Shown here in pieces: positions 17,676-27,165 of a stretch of 64,000 nt of DNA. How positions within the stretch are numbered: position 1 is the stretch's first letter; each line of letters starts with the position of its first letter. Source of the DNA: Planctomycetota bacterium (lineage in GTDB: Bacteria > Planctomycetota > UBA1135 > GCA-002686595); NCBI GenBank assembly GCA_012959785.1, contig DUCM01000010.1:386-64385 (forward strand), given 5' to 3'. The notes beneath the pieces are model-generated. The model was not told the origin of the DNA, did no database searches, and was given only the letters and a program-made list of their open reading frames with translations. Both the position numbers and the translations under genes were made by a program.

Positions 17676-18857
17676 ATGCACCGGCACGCGAAAACTATTT
17701 TTACTTTGACGCTAGGGCTACTCGCCGCTGCCGCCGCCGAGCAGCGTGGAGCCAAGGCCAAGGTGTGTCCCTATTGTCAGAACGACCCCGAGCTCTTGGC
17801 CCGCGCTGGTCTCGTCTCCCACGGCCCGGTGGACATCGGCCCCGCAGGTGGCAGCGAGGCCCTGGCAAACAGCCTGGCGGTTTCCGACTGGCTGTTCCTC
17901 GAGTCCGAGCATTTGCGTTGGGGTTCGTCTCTGGCCTCGGAAGCGGTCAAGGCCCGCGACAAGAAACGCCTGGCGGCCGAGCTGGACGCACTGCGCGAGT
18001 TGTTTCCCGAGATCCCAAAAAGGATCAAGAGGCTCGATCCCTACCTGCGCCTGCACCTCATGGCCTGGCGCGGCGAGAAGTTCTATGCGCGCTTTCAGGA
18101 CCTCCTGGGCGTCAGCGACGCCGACTTTCCCGCCGCGCGCCAAAACGATGGGCCCTATATGGGTAACGGCCGTTTTCTGGGGGAGAAGGACAAGTTCGAG
18201 GTCCTGATCCATGTCAACCGCGCGACCCACAAATTGTTCACCAGCGACCACATGGGTGTGGCGGTGACCGACTCCCTGCGTTGGCACTTTCCCGGGCTGC
18301 ACAAGATGTTCGTTTCGATCCCCGCTGCGGACCCGGACATCCGCTACGACAAAAACCTCTACCCGCACACGGTTCACAACCTCTCGCACCTTTTCCTGTG
18401 CGCCTACAAGCACTTTTCCTTCGACCCGCCGATCTGGCTCGACGAGGGCTTGGCCCACGCCATGGAGCACGAGATTGATTCCGAGTTTCACACCCTCGAT
18501 GGTGAGGAGGGGTCCCTGCCGGACAACAAGGGTCCCGCCGACTGGGACAAGGAAATCGCGCGCCTGCGCCGCCGCGGCAAGCTGACTTCCTTCGCCAAGT
18601 TGCTGCACATCCAAGCCTTCGGCGCACTCACTCAGGACGACCATGTCACGGCCTACGGCCTGGTGCGTTTTCTCATCGACAAGCACCCCAAAAAATTCGC
18701 CGCCTTCCTGGGCGCGATCAAGGGAAACCTTGACGCCGAGGGTTATCCCGACGGCTCGGACCTTCGGGGCTTGCAACGCGAGCAGCTCAAATATCTCTGG
18801 GACTGGACACCCACGACCCTCGACCGCGCCTTTCACGCCTGGATCGACACACGCTAG
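17676..18857 (+). CDS. Secreted peptidase-MA-like protein with a degenerate zinc site
   Basis: A 393-residue protein starting at the ATG at 17676, which gives a signal peptide (KTIFTLTLGLLAAAAA). A CPYCQND pair near residue 28 may bind metal or form a disulfide. Around residue 230 is VHNLSHLFLCAYKHF followed by WLDEGLAHAMEHE. This is the layout of gluzincin peptidases (HExxH, then an upstream Glu in a D-E-G-x-A segment), but the catalytic Glu is Asn (H-N-L-S-H). It is therefore probably a non-catalytic relative. Its stop is followed by a small hairpin and it converges on the epimerase gene. Confidence 0.6.
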   Translation: MHRHAKTIFTLTLGLLAAAAAEQRGAKAKVCPYCQNDPELLARAGLVSHGPVDIGPAGGSEALANSLAVSDWLFLESEHLRWGSSLASEAVKARDKKRLAAELDALRELFPEIPKRIKRLDPYLRLHLMAWRGEKFYARFQDLLGVSDADFPAARQNDGPYMGNGRFLGEKDKFEVLIHVNRATHKLFTSDHMGVAVTDSLRWHFPGLHKMFVSIPAADPDIRYDKNLYPHTVHNLSHLFLCAYKHFSFDPPIWLDEGLAHAMEHEIDSEFHTLDGEEGSLPDNKGPADWDKEIARLRRRGKLTSFAKLLHIQAFGALTQDDHVTAYGLVRFLIDKHPKKFAAFLGAIKGNLDAEGYPDGSDLRGLQREQLKYLWDWTPTTLDRAFHAWIDTR

Positions 18858-18862
18858 TAGCT

Positions 18863-18877
18863 CGACTCTCAGAGTCG
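18863..18877. terminator. Short palindrome between convergent genes
   Basis: CGACTCT (18863-18869) and AGAGTCG (18871-18877) are perfectly complementary around one base. It lies 6 bp after the stop of the peptidase-like gene and overlaps the stop of the convergent epimerase gene. Position suggests a shared transcription end, but there is no T-run. Confidence 0.4.
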
Positions 18878-19834
18878 TGGACCGAGGGTGTGGCGAATCA
18901 CATCGTTGAGTGGCCGCACGCTGTAGTCGAGTTCGCTTCCGGCCTTTTCCGAGGAGTACCAGCCGTAGGTGCCGTAGGAGCGCAGCACCTCGGGGGTTTC
19001 GGGAAAGCGCGCCAGGCGCAGGGCGTTCTTCACGCGACTCTTGAAGAGTTTGCGCGCCAGGCCTTCCAGCGTCAGCACCATGTTTGGGCTGCTTCCGCCG
19101 GTGATTTTGGCGATTGATTCGAAGAGCTGTTGCCAGGTGACATTGTGACCCGAAAGCAGGTAGCGCTCGCCGCTGCGGCCGCGTTCGAGGGCAGCCACCA
19201 CGCCCCGAGCCACATCGACCACATCGGTCACCGACACACCGCCGGGAGGGACCCAGGGCAAGCGGCCGCGTTCGATGCCCAGCACCAGGGGCGAGGGCGG
19301 CAAGCCGTCCAGGCGCGGACCGAACATCGTCGAGGGGTTGACCACCACCACGGGCATACCCCCCCAAGCTGCCGCCAGGGACCGTTCTTCACCGCGCCGT
19401 TTGGTGAGGGTGTAGTGGACTCGCCTGCTTTCCAGGCTCCAAGCTGCTTCTTCGTCGAGCACTTCGCCCCTGCGCGTCACGCCCACCGCGCCCGCCGAGG
19501 ACACATGCACGATGCGTTGTAGCCCCGCAGCGTGAGCGGCCCGCAAGAGTCCGGTGACCGCATCCACATTGACCCGCGTCATGAGCTTGTTCTGCCGCGA
19601 CCAGTAACCGATCCGCGCCGCGCAGTTCACCAGGCCATCCATTCCGGCGCAGGCTTGCTCCACTGTTGCGGAATCCAAGAGGTCGCCCTCCACCAACTCG
19701 GCCCCCACCTTGCGGATGTGATTGCGCCGCTGGCCGGCGCGCACCATGGCGCGCACCTCATGCCCCTCTTCGAGGAGCTGGTGCACCACATGGGCACCGA
19801 GAAAGCCAGCGGCGCCGGTGACGAGGATTCGCAT
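18869..19834 (-). CDS. NAD(P)-dependent sugar epimerase/dehydratase (HpnA/dihydroflavonol-reductase-like)
   Basis: A 321-residue extended short-chain dehydrogenase. The nucleotide-binding motif is VTGAAGFLGAHVVHQLLEEG (residues 5-24), the substrate loop has NCAARIGYWS, the active site has VSSAGAVG and Y-T-L-T-K (YxxxK), and NPSTMFGPRLDG follows. The pattern is closest to hopanoid-associated epimerases and dihydroflavonol-4-reductase-like enzymes, which act on sugars or lipids. No hopanoid genes are nearby, so the substrate is open. Confidence 0.8.
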   Translation of the reverse strand: MRILVTGAAGFLGAHVVHQLLEEGHEVRAMVRAGQRRNHIRKVGAELVEGDLLDSATVEQACAGMDGLVNCAARIGYWSRQNKLMTRVNVDAVTGLLRAAHAAGLQRIVHVSSAGAVGVTRRGEVLDEEAAWSLESRRVHYTLTKRRGEERSLAAAWGGMPVVVVNPSTMFGPRLDGLPPSPLVLGIERGRLPWVPPGGVSVTDVVDVARGVVAALERGRSGERYLLSGHNVTWQQLFESIAKITGGSSPNMVLTLEGLARKLFKSRVKNALRLARFPETPEVLRSYGTYGWYSSEKAGSELDYSVRPLNDVIRHTLGPRL

Positions 19835-20081
19835 GGGGATCCAGAGCCTACCCTACCTGGCGGCGTTTCCATCGTGGGAGAGGATGGCCAGACGCGAGGA
19901 GATTTGGCCCAAGAACCACCGGTCTGTGAGACTGGCCTCATAGGGCTTGGCTCTCGGTTGCACCACTGCCCCAAGTGCGTTCAACTAGCGTGGTCTTACT
20001 TCTGCCCCTGCTTCTGCGCTCTGATCCTGGCAGGATGAGGCCTGTCCTACAGACCGATGGATTTCGGTCGGACATCTACCC

Positions 20082-21578
20082 ATGATTTTGCCCAAGATGC
20101 GCCACTCATCCGCCGTGCTCCTGACCCGTGGGGAGGGTGTGGAGCTCGAGGTTTTCTTGGTGGAGCGGGCGCCGGAGTTGCGGTTCTTTGGCGGGTTCTG
20201 GGCCCTGCCCGGCGGCGTCGTGGAGGGTCTCGACCGGCGCGGGGAGACGGAGATCAAGCTTGAGATCAGCGCCCGCTCGGCTCTTCGCGAATTGTTCGAA
20301 GAGACAGGCATTCTCGCCGGCAGCCTGGCTGCCGCCGTGGCTCCAAAACGGCGGGCCGAGTTACGCGCGGAGTTGCTCAGTTCCGATGCGCAGGGCTCGC
20401 GCTGGTGGGATCTCGCTGGCGCCGTGGACCGAGCGGTAGGGGACCTGCGGCTGATCTGCCAGTTCCAGACGCCGCTCTTTGCCGCGGTGCGTCACACCAC
20501 TCCGTTTTTTCATTTGCACCTGCCGCTGGGCCAGGAGCCCGTTATCGAACGGGGCGAGTTGGTGGACGGGCGCTTCTTTCGCCCCGAGGACCTCGTGAGC
20601 GCCTGGCGTCGAGGCGAGCTGCCCGTGGCGCCGCCGGTCCTGTACCTGCTCGGGATGCTGCGCTCGGGTGATCTCGAGGATTTTCACCGCCGCGCGAAAG
20701 AGGCCGGTGCCGCGGTGGCCGGCGGCCAACTGCACCGCGCGCGTTTCAGTCCCGGCCTGATGCTGGCGCCGCTCCTCACCGACACCCTGCCGCCCGCTCT
20801 GACCACCAATGCGATCTTCGTGGGCGAGGAACGGGTCTACCTCGTGGATCCAGCCACGACCGATCCCCACGAACAGGAGCGCTTGTTCGAGACCATGGGG
20901 CGTTGGATCGCAGCCGGCCGGAAATTTTTGGGCCTACTACTGACGCACCACCACGCGGACCACATCGGCGCAGTGGAGGCCACGGCGCGGCGCTTTGGAC
21001 TTGCCGTTATGGCCCATCCCGAAACCCTCCGACGCCTGGAATTCTTGGGCGCGCAGGACGGAGTGGTCTTGAATCACGGCGACGAACTCGACCTCGGACA
21101 CTCGCCCGATGGTCGGGGCGGTTGGCGGCTGGCGGTGCACCACACCCCGGGCCATGCCCCCGGCCATCTCGTCTTCATCGAGAACCGTTACCGCGCCGCC
21201 ATCGTGGGCGATATGGTCTCGACCCTCTCGACCATCGTGATCGATCCTCCCGAAGGTCACATGGCCACTTACATGGCATCCCTGCGCTACCTGAAGGACC
21301 AGAAGATCGGCACCCTCTATCCAGCTCACGGGCCGGCGCACATTTTTGGCGACGATTTGCTCGGGCAGTACATCGAGCACCGCGCCGAGCGCGAAGCGCA
21401 ATTGCGGCTGGGGTTGGAGCGGGGGCTTGCGACCCTCGACGAACTTCTTGCCGTGGTCTACAGCGACACTCCTCGCGAGCTCCACAGCGTGGCCCGTCGC
21501 TCGCTCCTCGCGGGCTTGATCAAATTGGGCGAGGAAGGCCACGGCCAAGCGCTCAGCGCCTTGGAGTCCGAGAAATGA
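20082..21578 (+). CDS. NUDIX hydrolase fused to a metallo-beta-lactamase-fold hydrolase
   Basis: A 498-residue two-domain enzyme. Residues 5-190 are NUDIX-like; the box ends RELFEETGIL, with Arg-Glu and Glu-Glu metal ligands, but the first part of the box is lengthened by about 12 residues (GGVVEGLDRRGETEIKLEIS). Residues 225-450 are an MBL fold with THHHADHIGA (HxHxDH), a TPGHAPGHLVF segment and IVGDMV. The MBL part resembles LACTB2-type hydrolases. It is followed directly by a FetA-like gene (ATGA overlap). Hydrolysis of a nucleotide-linked or thioester metabolite is likely, but the substrate is unknown. Confidence 0.82.
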   Translation: MILPKMRHSSAVLLTRGEGVELEVFLVERAPELRFFGGFWALPGGVVEGLDRRGETEIKLEISARSALRELFEETGILAGSLAAAVAPKRRAELRAELLSSDAQGSRWWDLAGAVDRAVGDLRLICQFQTPLFAAVRHTTPFFHLHLPLGQEPVIERGELVDGRFFRPEDLVSAWRRGELPVAPPVLYLLGMLRSGDLEDFHRRAKEAGAAVAGGQLHRARFSPGLMLAPLLTDTLPPALTTNAIFVGEERVYLVDPATTDPHEQERLFETMGRWIAAGRKFLGLLLTHHHADHIGAVEATARRFGLAVMAHPETLRRLEFLGAQDGVVLNHGDELDLGHSPDGRGGWRLAVHHTPGHAPGHLVFIENRYRAAIVGDMVSTLSTIVIDPPEGHMATYMASLRYLKDQKIGTLYPAHGPAHIFGDDLLGQYIEHRAEREAQLRLGLERGLATLDELLAVVYSDTPRELHSVARRSLLAGLIKLGEEGHGQALSALESEK

Positions 21579-22189
21579 CCTTCGCGGGGCGCGGGCTGCA
21601 ACGAACCGTGGGGGGGCGCACCCTTTTCGCGGACCTCGACTTTGAGGTTGCCGAGGGCCAGGTTCTTTGCGTGCGCGGAGCTTCGGGCGCTGGCAAGACG
21701 CTTTTCTTGCGGCAACTGGCGGGCCTCGATCCCCTCGAAGCCGGCGAGTTGTCTCTCGACGGTCGCAGCCCACAGGAGTGGGGCCCCCAGGCCTGGCGCG
21801 CCGAGGTCTTGTACATCCCGCAACAGGCGCCAATCCTCGCGGGCACCCCCGCTGAGTTCGCGGCGCAGCTCTTGCACCTGCACGCCCAGCGTCAACGCAG
21901 CGGCGACGATCCGCGCACCTTGGCGGCGGGATGGGGCTTGGCGCAGACGGCCTGGGATCAAACTTGGCGCACGCTTTCGGTGGGCGAGCGACAGCGCGCC
22001 CTCTTGGCGACGCTCCTGGCCCGGCGACCGCGGGTCTTGTTGCTCGACGAACCCACCGCCGCCCTCGATCCCGATGCGCTCGAGCGCGTGGAGGAGAGTT
22101 TGGCGGCTGAGACCTGCGTCTGGGTCACCCACCATCCCGAGCAGGCTGCGCGGCGTGCCACTAGTATCCTTGACCTTTCCGATGCCTGA
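21575..22189 (+). CDS. ABC transporter ATP-binding protein (FetA-like)
   Basis: A 204-residue ATPase starting at the ATG that overlaps the preceding stop. It has Walker A GASGAGKT, the Q-loop YIPQQAPIL, signature LSVGERQR, Walker B VLLLDEPTAALD and H-loop VTHHPEQ. It pairs with the adjacent UPF0014-family permease; that combination is the FetAB (YbbLM) exporter, linked in E. coli to iron export and oxidative-stress tolerance. The downstream permease starts 8 nt before this stop. Confidence 0.87.
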   Translation: MTFAGRGLQRTVGGRTLFADLDFEVAEGQVLCVRGASGAGKTLFLRQLAGLDPLEAGELSLDGRSPQEWGPQAWRAEVLYIPQQAPILAGTPAEFAAQLLHLHAQRQRSGDDPRTLAAGWGLAQTAWDQTWRTLSVGERQRALLATLLARRPRVLLLDEPTAALDPDALERVEESLAAETCVWVTHHPEQAARRATSILDLSDA

Positions 22190-22985
22190 TTCCGGCCCCC
22201 TCGACCTTTCAGCCCTCGAACTCGGCTGCGCGGCGCTCTTGCTTTTAGCCAACGGTGCGGTCTCGGTGTGGTTGGGACTGGGCCTCGGCTCGCGCCTCTT
22301 GTGGGCGGGGGTGCGCACCGTGGTGCAGCTCTCCCTCTTGGGCGTGGTGCTCGTGTTTGTCTTTGACGCACAAGAGCCCCTGCTCGTGGTGGGGATCGGC
22401 AGCTTGATGCTCCTGATGGCGGCCCGCGAAGCCGTGCGGCGCGCCGGACGTCGTTACCGCGGTGTGTACGGCCACGCTTTTCTGTCGCTGATGCTCGCTT
22501 CGGGCGTAAGCATCTTGCTTGCCACCCTGGTCGTGCTCCGTCCCGATCCGTGGTGGCAGCCGCGCTACTTGATTCCGCTACTAGGGATGGTGCTTGGCAA
22601 CGGCTTGACTGGCATCAGCTTGGGGCTCGACCGTTGTCTCTTGAAGTTCGACGAAGGCCGCGGCGAGGTCGAGGTCTGGTTGGCCGCCGGCGCCACGCCC
22701 TGGGAGGCCGCGCGCCCCACAGCCTCCGAAGCCATCCGCGCAGGCTTGATTCCGATCCTCAACGCCATGAGCGTGGTGGGCCTCGTGACCATTCCCGGCA
22801 TGATGACCGGCCAGATCCTGGGCGGCAGCGATCCGTCGCTGGCGGCGCGTTATCAGATCCTGGTGATGTTCCTGATCGCCGGTGTGACCGCCGCTGGGAC
22901 CACGGGTTGCGTGCTTTTCGCCGTGCGTTCCGCCTTTGACGAGGGCGGGCGCCTACGTCCTGAGCGCATCTCAAAGGTGGGCTGA
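22182..22985 (+). CDS. ABC transporter permease, UPF0014 family (FetB-like)
   Basis: A 267-residue inner-membrane protein with about seven hydrophobic segments. Family features are the QLSLLGVVLVFVF stretch, the GMVLGNGLTGISLGLDR segment, E-V-W-L-A-A-G-A-T-P-W-E-A and the conserved VVGLVTIPGMMTGQILGG. I chose the ATG at 22182, which overlaps the ATPase gene by 8 bp. The partner ATPase and permease together make a probable metal (iron) exporter. Confidence 0.87.
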   Translation: MPDSGPLDLSALELGCAALLLLANGAVSVWLGLGLGSRLLWAGVRTVVQLSLLGVVLVFVFDAQEPLLVVGIGSLMLLMAAREAVRRAGRRYRGVYGHAFLSLMLASGVSILLATLVVLRPDPWWQPRYLIPLLGMVLGNGLTGISLGLDRCLLKFDEGRGEVEVWLAAGATPWEAARPTASEAIRAGLIPILNAMSVVGLVTIPGMMTGQILGGSDPSLAARYQILVMFLIAGVTAAGTTGCVLFAVRSAFDEGGRLRPERISKVG

Positions 22986-23107
22986 GCCGGATTGCCGCCA
23001 GGCCCTCTTTCGGTGACGGGTCCTCTCGCCTAGGCTGGAATGGCAGCCCGAGCGTCGGCTCGGCCCCCCGCCCCAGTCCCCGGACTTCCGCCTCAAGGAA
23101 ACCAACC

Positions 23108-24436
23108 ATGCTCAACATCGCTCTGACTCTGCTCGTGATGCCCGCGCTCCCCGATGTGCGTGTTCACTTCCAACCCACCTTCATCGATGGAGGTTGTTGG
23201 GTGGACGACCAGCGCCCTTTTGGTGCCGGCGATCCCGATCGTTTCTACCGCCTGGCGATTTTTGACGAGAGTTCGGGCACGGTCTTTAACGCCTGCGCCA
23301 ATGGCTGCGGTGACGACGGCAACGAGAACACCATCGACGGCGTGGTTGCTGACCATTGTGGTCAGAACACCGGATGCGGCGGCTGGGACATTCCCGACCC
23401 CGAAATCTCCAAGATTCTGGGACGCAATCAGGGTGCCTGGATCTACTTCGGCTACTGGGACGACGACTTCGATGCCAACGATTCCCTGGGCGACCACTGG
23501 GTTTACGCTACCTCGTTCCTGAGTGTTGCGGAGAACAACAACAACCTCTCGCCCTACTACGCAGACACGCCCATCGACACGGTCTGCGGCAGCGATGTCG
23601 AGGGCATCGGCGACCGAGGAAACTTTGCGCTCACATACACAGTCTGGTTTTCCGACAACGATGGCCCCATTTTTTCGGGTCCTCCCGTGTCCATCGACAA
23701 CGGCGGCCCCAGCACCACGGACGACGACGACACCCTCGAGTTCCAGTGGCCCGCCGCCATTGACGAGGACTCGGGCATCAGCGGCTATGTCGTGACCCTC
23801 TATGATGTGACCTGGAGCGCAACGATTTTTGCCGACCAACCTGTCAGTGGGAACTCGGTCACCATCGGCCCCTTTGGCGACTTGGCCTTCACGCCTGTCG
23901 TGGATCACACCTATCGCTTTTGGGTGGGGGCTCGCAACGGTGGCCTGCCCCAGCTTACCGACAAGTTCGGCCTCTCAACCGAGACCCTGGTCTGGTCGGG
24001 CCCGATTGAGGTCTTGACGACGCCGGTCTTGCCGGTGGAGTACTGCTCGACTTCGCCCAACTCGGCCAATGCCGTGGGCAGTCAGATCGGCTACACGGGC
24101 ACCAGCTCGATCTTCTTCAACAACTTCGACATCACCGCTTCGGGCGCACCTCCCGGCCAGCCCGGCCTCTTCTATTACGGCCCAAATCAGATCCAAACGC
24201 CCTTCGGCGAGGGTTTTCGTTGCGTGGGCGGCACGGTGACTCGTTTGAGTCCGTCGGTGGTGATCTCGTCGCCTGGTGGCGTGGCTGCGTTCGACCTCAA
24301 CAACACCCTCGCGCCGCATAGCGCGAACCTGCAACCTGGCACCAACTGGAATTTTCAGTTCTGGTTCCGCGATCCCGCCGCTGGCGGCAGCAACTTCAAC
24401 CTCTCCAACGCCTTGAGCGTGCCTTTCCAGCCTTGA
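23108..24436 (+). CDS. Secreted protein with fibronectin-III-like region and shared C-terminal tail module
   Basis: A 442-residue exported protein with a short hydrophobic start ([14 protein letters not shown]). The N-terminal part is Asp/Asn/Gly-rich and contains several Cys ([24 protein letters not shown]). Residues 190-300 look like an immunoglobulin or fibronectin-III fold ([20 protein letters not shown]). Residues 311-442 form the tail module shared with the genes at 54341 and 60768: [41 protein letters not shown] and [11 protein letters not shown]. The sulfatase gene overlaps its stop (TTGA). Surface or extracellular role is likely; biochemical function is unknown. Confidence 0.72.
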   Translation: MLNIALTLLVMPALPDVRVHFQPTFIDGGCWVDDQRPFGAGDPDRFYRLAIFDESSGTVFNACANGCGDDGNENTIDGVVADHCGQNTGCGGWDIPDPEISKILGRNQGAWIYFGYWDDDFDANDSLGDHWVYATSFLSVAENNNNLSPYYADTPIDTVCGSDVEGIGDRGNFALTYTVWFSDNDGPIFSGPPVSIDNGGPSTTDDDDTLEFQWPAAIDEDSGISGYVVTLYDVTWSATIFADQPVSGNSVTIGPFGDLAFTPVVDHTYRFWVGARNGGLPQLTDKFGLSTETLVWSGPIEVLTTPVLPVEYCSTSPNSANAVGSQIGYTGTSSIFFNNFDITASGAPPGQPGLFYYGPNQIQTPFGEGFRCVGGTVTRLSPSVVISSPGGVAAFDLNNTLAPHSANLQPGTNWNFQFWFRDPAAGGSNFNLSNALSVPFQP

Positions 24437-25929
24437 GATGCGTAAGCGGCCGTTGGATTGGGCTTGCCCTCCTGGCGGCCTGTCACGGATCCGTGCAGAC
24501 GGAAAGTGCGGCGCCTCTCGTTGTTTCGCGTCCTAACATCCTGTTCGTCTTCAGCGACGACCATGCGGCCCACGCCATCGGCGCTTACGCTTCGCGGATC
24601 AACAAGACGCCCAACATCGACCGCTTGGCGGCCGAGGGTATGCGTTTTGACAATTGTTTCTGCGCCAATTCCCTCTGCGGCCCGAGCCGCGCCACGATCC
24701 TGACGGGCAAGCACAGCCACGCCAATGGTTTCATCGGCAACGCTTCTGTTTTTGACGGCAATCAGACGACATTTCCCAAGCTCCTCCGTGGAGCGGGTTA
24801 TCAAACGGCCATCGTGGGCAAGTGGCACCTGAAGAGCGAGCCCACGGGTTTTGACCACTGGCAGGTTCTTCAGGGTCAGGGTCCCTACTACAACCCGGGC
24901 ATCAAGAGCGCCGCTGGCGTGACCCATTACGAGGGCTACACCACCCAGGTGCTTACCGATTTGGCTCTCGAGTACTTGCGTGAGGATCGCGATCCTCAGC
25001 GCCCGTTTCTCTTGATGTACCAGCACAAGGCGCCGCACCGCAACTGGCAGCCGGGTCCCGACGAGTTGTCGCTCTTTGATGGGGGTCCGATTCCCGAGCC
25101 CGAGACGCTTTTCGACGATTGGTCTGGCCGCGCCAGTCCCGCTGCAGAGCAGGAGATGACGGTGGCCCGGCACCTCTCGGCCTTCGACCTCAAGCTCACC
25201 CCTCCCAAGAATCTCACCGTTGCCCAGCGCGCCCGTTGGGACGCCGCTTATGACCCGAAGAACGCCGCCTTTCTCGCGGCCGAACTCGAAGGCGTGGAAC
25301 TTGTCCGTTGGCAGTACCAGCGTTACATCAAGGATTACCTGCGTTGCGTGGCGGCGGTGGACACCCAGCTCGGTCGCGTCCTCGACTATCTTGACGAGTC
25401 GGGTCTGGCGCGGAACACCGTGGTGATCTACTCCTCCGACCAGGGTTTTTTCCTCGGCGACCACGGCTGGTACGACAAGCGTTGGATGTACGAGGAGGCC
25501 TTGCGCATGCCCTTCATCGTGCGTTGGCCAGCCGTCATCGCCCCCGGTTCCAGCGATATGCACCTCGTGCAGAACATCGACTTCGCCCAGACTTTCCTCG
25601 ACCTCGCCGGAGTCCAAGCCCCCGCTGACATGCAGGGCGCGAGCCTCGTGCCCCTCATGCGCGGCGCCGATCCCTCTGACTGGCGCGAGGCCATCTACTA
25701 CCGCTACTACGAGTTCCCGGAGCCCCACCGTGTGGCGCCCCACTTCGGCCTGCGCACCCAGGGCCACAAGCTCCTCTGTTTTCCACTCACTGACGAGTGG
25801 GAACTCTTCGACCTCGCCGCCGACCCCCAGGAACTCCAGAGCATCGCGGAAGACCCTGGCTCAATTGACCTTCTGGCCCGGCTCAAGCGCCAACTGCAAG
25901 CACTACGCGTTCAGTACGGCGACCAGTAA
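24433..25929 (+). CDS. Sulfatase, lipoprotein, formylglycine type
   Basis: A 498-residue enzyme hydrolysing sulfate esters, probably of polysaccharides. The start is TTG at 24433, overlapping the preceding stop; it gives a signal with lipobox LLAAC, so the protein is probably anchored in the envelope. [18 protein letters not shown] holds the metal-binding Asp pair. C82 in [12 protein letters not shown] is the C-x-P-S-R site oxidised to formylglycine. [11 protein letters not shown] and [17 protein letters not shown] supply the remaining active-site residues. No maturase gene is in the window. Confidence 0.9.
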   Translation: MRCVSGRWIGLALLAACHGSVQTESAAPLVVSRPNILFVFSDDHAAHAIGAYASRINKTPNIDRLAAEGMRFDNCFCANSLCGPSRATILTGKHSHANGFIGNASVFDGNQTTFPKLLRGAGYQTAIVGKWHLKSEPTGFDHWQVLQGQGPYYNPGIKSAAGVTHYEGYTTQVLTDLALEYLREDRDPQRPFLLMYQHKAPHRNWQPGPDELSLFDGGPIPEPETLFDDWSGRASPAAEQEMTVARHLSAFDLKLTPPKNLTVAQRARWDAAYDPKNAAFLAAELEGVELVRWQYQRYIKDYLRCVAAVDTQLGRVLDYLDESGLARNTVVIYSSDQGFFLGDHGWYDKRWMYEEALRMPFIVRWPAVIAPGSSDMHLVQNIDFAQTFLDLAGVQAPADMQGASLVPLMRGADPSDWREAIYYRYYEFPEPHRVAPHFGLRTQGHKLLCFPLTDEWELFDLAADPQELQSIAEDPGSIDLLARLKRQLQALRVQYGDQ

Positions 25930-25930
25930 T

Positions 25931-26018
25931 TGGCGGAGGCGGGAGGATTCGAACCCCCGAAGGCTTGCACCTTGCCGGTTTTCAAAACCGGTGCATTCAG
26001 CCGCTCTGCCACGCCTCC
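25931..26018 (-). tRNA. tRNA-Ser (anticodon UGA)
   Basis: On the minus strand, the acceptor GGAGGCG (26018-26012) pairs with CGCCTCC (25941-25935). The anticodon arm is ACCGGT-TTTGAAA-ACCGG with anticodon TGA, followed by a long variable arm and a GGTTCGAATCC T-arm. Discriminator G and an encoded CCA end the gene (25933-25931). It starts two bases beyond the sulfatase stop, on the opposite strand. Confidence 0.95.
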
Positions 26019-26185
26019 GTTCGAGGTGGAGCATAACGGTAGCGGGGGAGCCAACCCACAGGCGCGTTGTTTTTTGGTGCGAGGGTGAAGGGAGGCCTCT
26101 GCCGGTAAGGCTCCCGGGTCGGTGTGCCACGCACAGCCTGCCGGGGCCGACTGTACGCGGATCCTCCCTGCTGGCGGAGTGGCAG

Positions 26186-26212
26186 AGTACCTGGTACGCT
26201 TCTGGTACGCTT
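26186..26212 (+). repeat. GTACCTGGTACG repeat upstream of the PhyH gene
   Basis: AGTACCTGGTACGCTTC (26186-26202) is followed by a second CTGGTACGCTTC, a tandem 11-12 bp repeat ending 10 bp before the PhyH start. The same 17-base sequence, with one difference, appears in both arms of the palindrome downstream of the gene (27173-27189 inverted, 27233-27249 direct). The two repeat sites bracket the PhyH gene. Confidence 0.7.
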
Positions 26213-26221
26213 CTGCAACCC

Positions 26222-27019
26222 ATGGCCCAACTTCCCTCCCTGAGCGCCGAAGAGGTGGCTGTTTTTCGAGCCCGGGGCGTGCTGCCTTTGCCGGGGCTGT
26301 TTACCGATTGGGTGGATATCCTGCGTGAGGGCGTGGAGGAGAACCTGCGCAGTCCTGGGCCCTTCTGCACCGACAGCGTGTCGGATGGAGAGGGGCGCTT
26401 CTTTGACGACTATTGCAATTGGGAGCGCATTCCAGGCTACAAGAAATTTGCGCTGGAATCTCCCTGCGCCGCGATCGCTGCGCAGGCCATGCAATCGCGG
26501 GCACGCCTCTTTCACGAACACCTCGTCATGAAGAGCGCGGGCACCGCCCAGGCCACGCCCTGGCACCACGATATCTCCTACTACTGCGTACAGGGCCAGA
26601 AGACGGCCAGCATCTGGATTGCCCTCGATCAGATTCCGTCGCAGAACGCCGTGAAATTTGTCGCTGGTTCGCATGCCAACGGTACGACTTACTTCCCGCG
26701 CAAGTTTCTGGATGGGCGCGACTACGACTACCCTTCCGCCGACTACGCATCCGTCCCGGACATCGACGCAAGATCCGACGAGTTCGAGATCCTCTCGTGG
26801 GCCACTCAACCGGGAGACGCGGTGCTGTTTCACTTCAACACCCTGCACGCCACCAGCGCCGCGCCCCTCGAAGGCCCGCGCCGGGCCATCGCTTGGCGTT
26901 GGCTGGGCGAGGATGTGCGCTTCCACAAACGCCCCGGAGTTACCTCGCCGCCCTATCCTGACCTCGCGCTCAACACAGGCGACGCACTGCCCGAGGCGGT
27001 TTTTCCGTTCCTGGGCTAG
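26222..27019 (+). CDS. Phytanoyl-CoA dioxygenase (PhyH) family Fe(II)/2-oxoglutarate oxygenase
   Basis: A 265-residue protein; the ATG at 26222 is where family similarity starts, though the frame is open upstream through the tRNA. The iron site is H115-x-D117 in ATPWHHDISYY and H209 in FHFNTLHATS; R220 or R221 (GPRRAIAWRW) is placed to bind 2-oxoglutarate. IWIALDQIPSQNAVKFVAGSH is the typical PhyH strand. Substrates in this family are diverse (lipids, ectoine, secondary metabolites) and none can be inferred here. It stands alone between repeat elements. Confidence 0.87.
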   Translation: MAQLPSLSAEEVAVFRARGVLPLPGLFTDWVDILREGVEENLRSPGPFCTDSVSDGEGRFFDDYCNWERIPGYKKFALESPCAAIAAQAMQSRARLFHEHLVMKSAGTAQATPWHHDISYYCVQGQKTASIWIALDQIPSQNAVKFVAGSHANGTTYFPRKFLDGRDYDYPSADYASVPDIDARSDEFEILSWATQPGDAVLFHFNTLHATSAAPLEGPRRAIAWRWLGEDVRFHKRPGVTSPPYPDLALNTGDALPEAVFPFLG

Positions 27020-27165
27020 CAGGCTGTCGGGGCCGAGGGACGCCACGATCGATCTTGAAGCGGGCCTTGGAGGCGACCTCTGTTGGCCTACGCGCAGAGG
27101 CCGACAGCCTGCGCCGTCGCCTGGGTCAAATCGAGGAGCAGATCCGGGCCGGGGGCGCCGCGCCA
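27019..27165. other. Intergenic stretch with a 12-bp inverted repeat and a small coiled-coil-like frame
   Basis: GCAGGCTGTCGG (27019-27030) and CCGACAGCCTGC (27101-27112) are perfectly complementary, overlapping the end of the PhyH gene. Between and beyond them, a plus-strand frame from a TTG at 27055 to a stop at 27172-27174 encodes about 39 residues (RAEADSLRRRLGQIEEQI) that look like the end of a coiled coil. It has no good start or ribosome site and is more likely a gene remnant than an active gene. Confidence 0.3.

Noticed and set aside
17718..19367. 549-codon minus-strand open frame opposite the peptidase-like gene
   Set aside because: It overlaps two genes with recognisable domains and contains none itself.
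24355..25767. 470-codon minus-strand open frame opposite the sulfatase
   Set aside because: Shadow of a well-supported sulfatase gene; sequence not protein-like.
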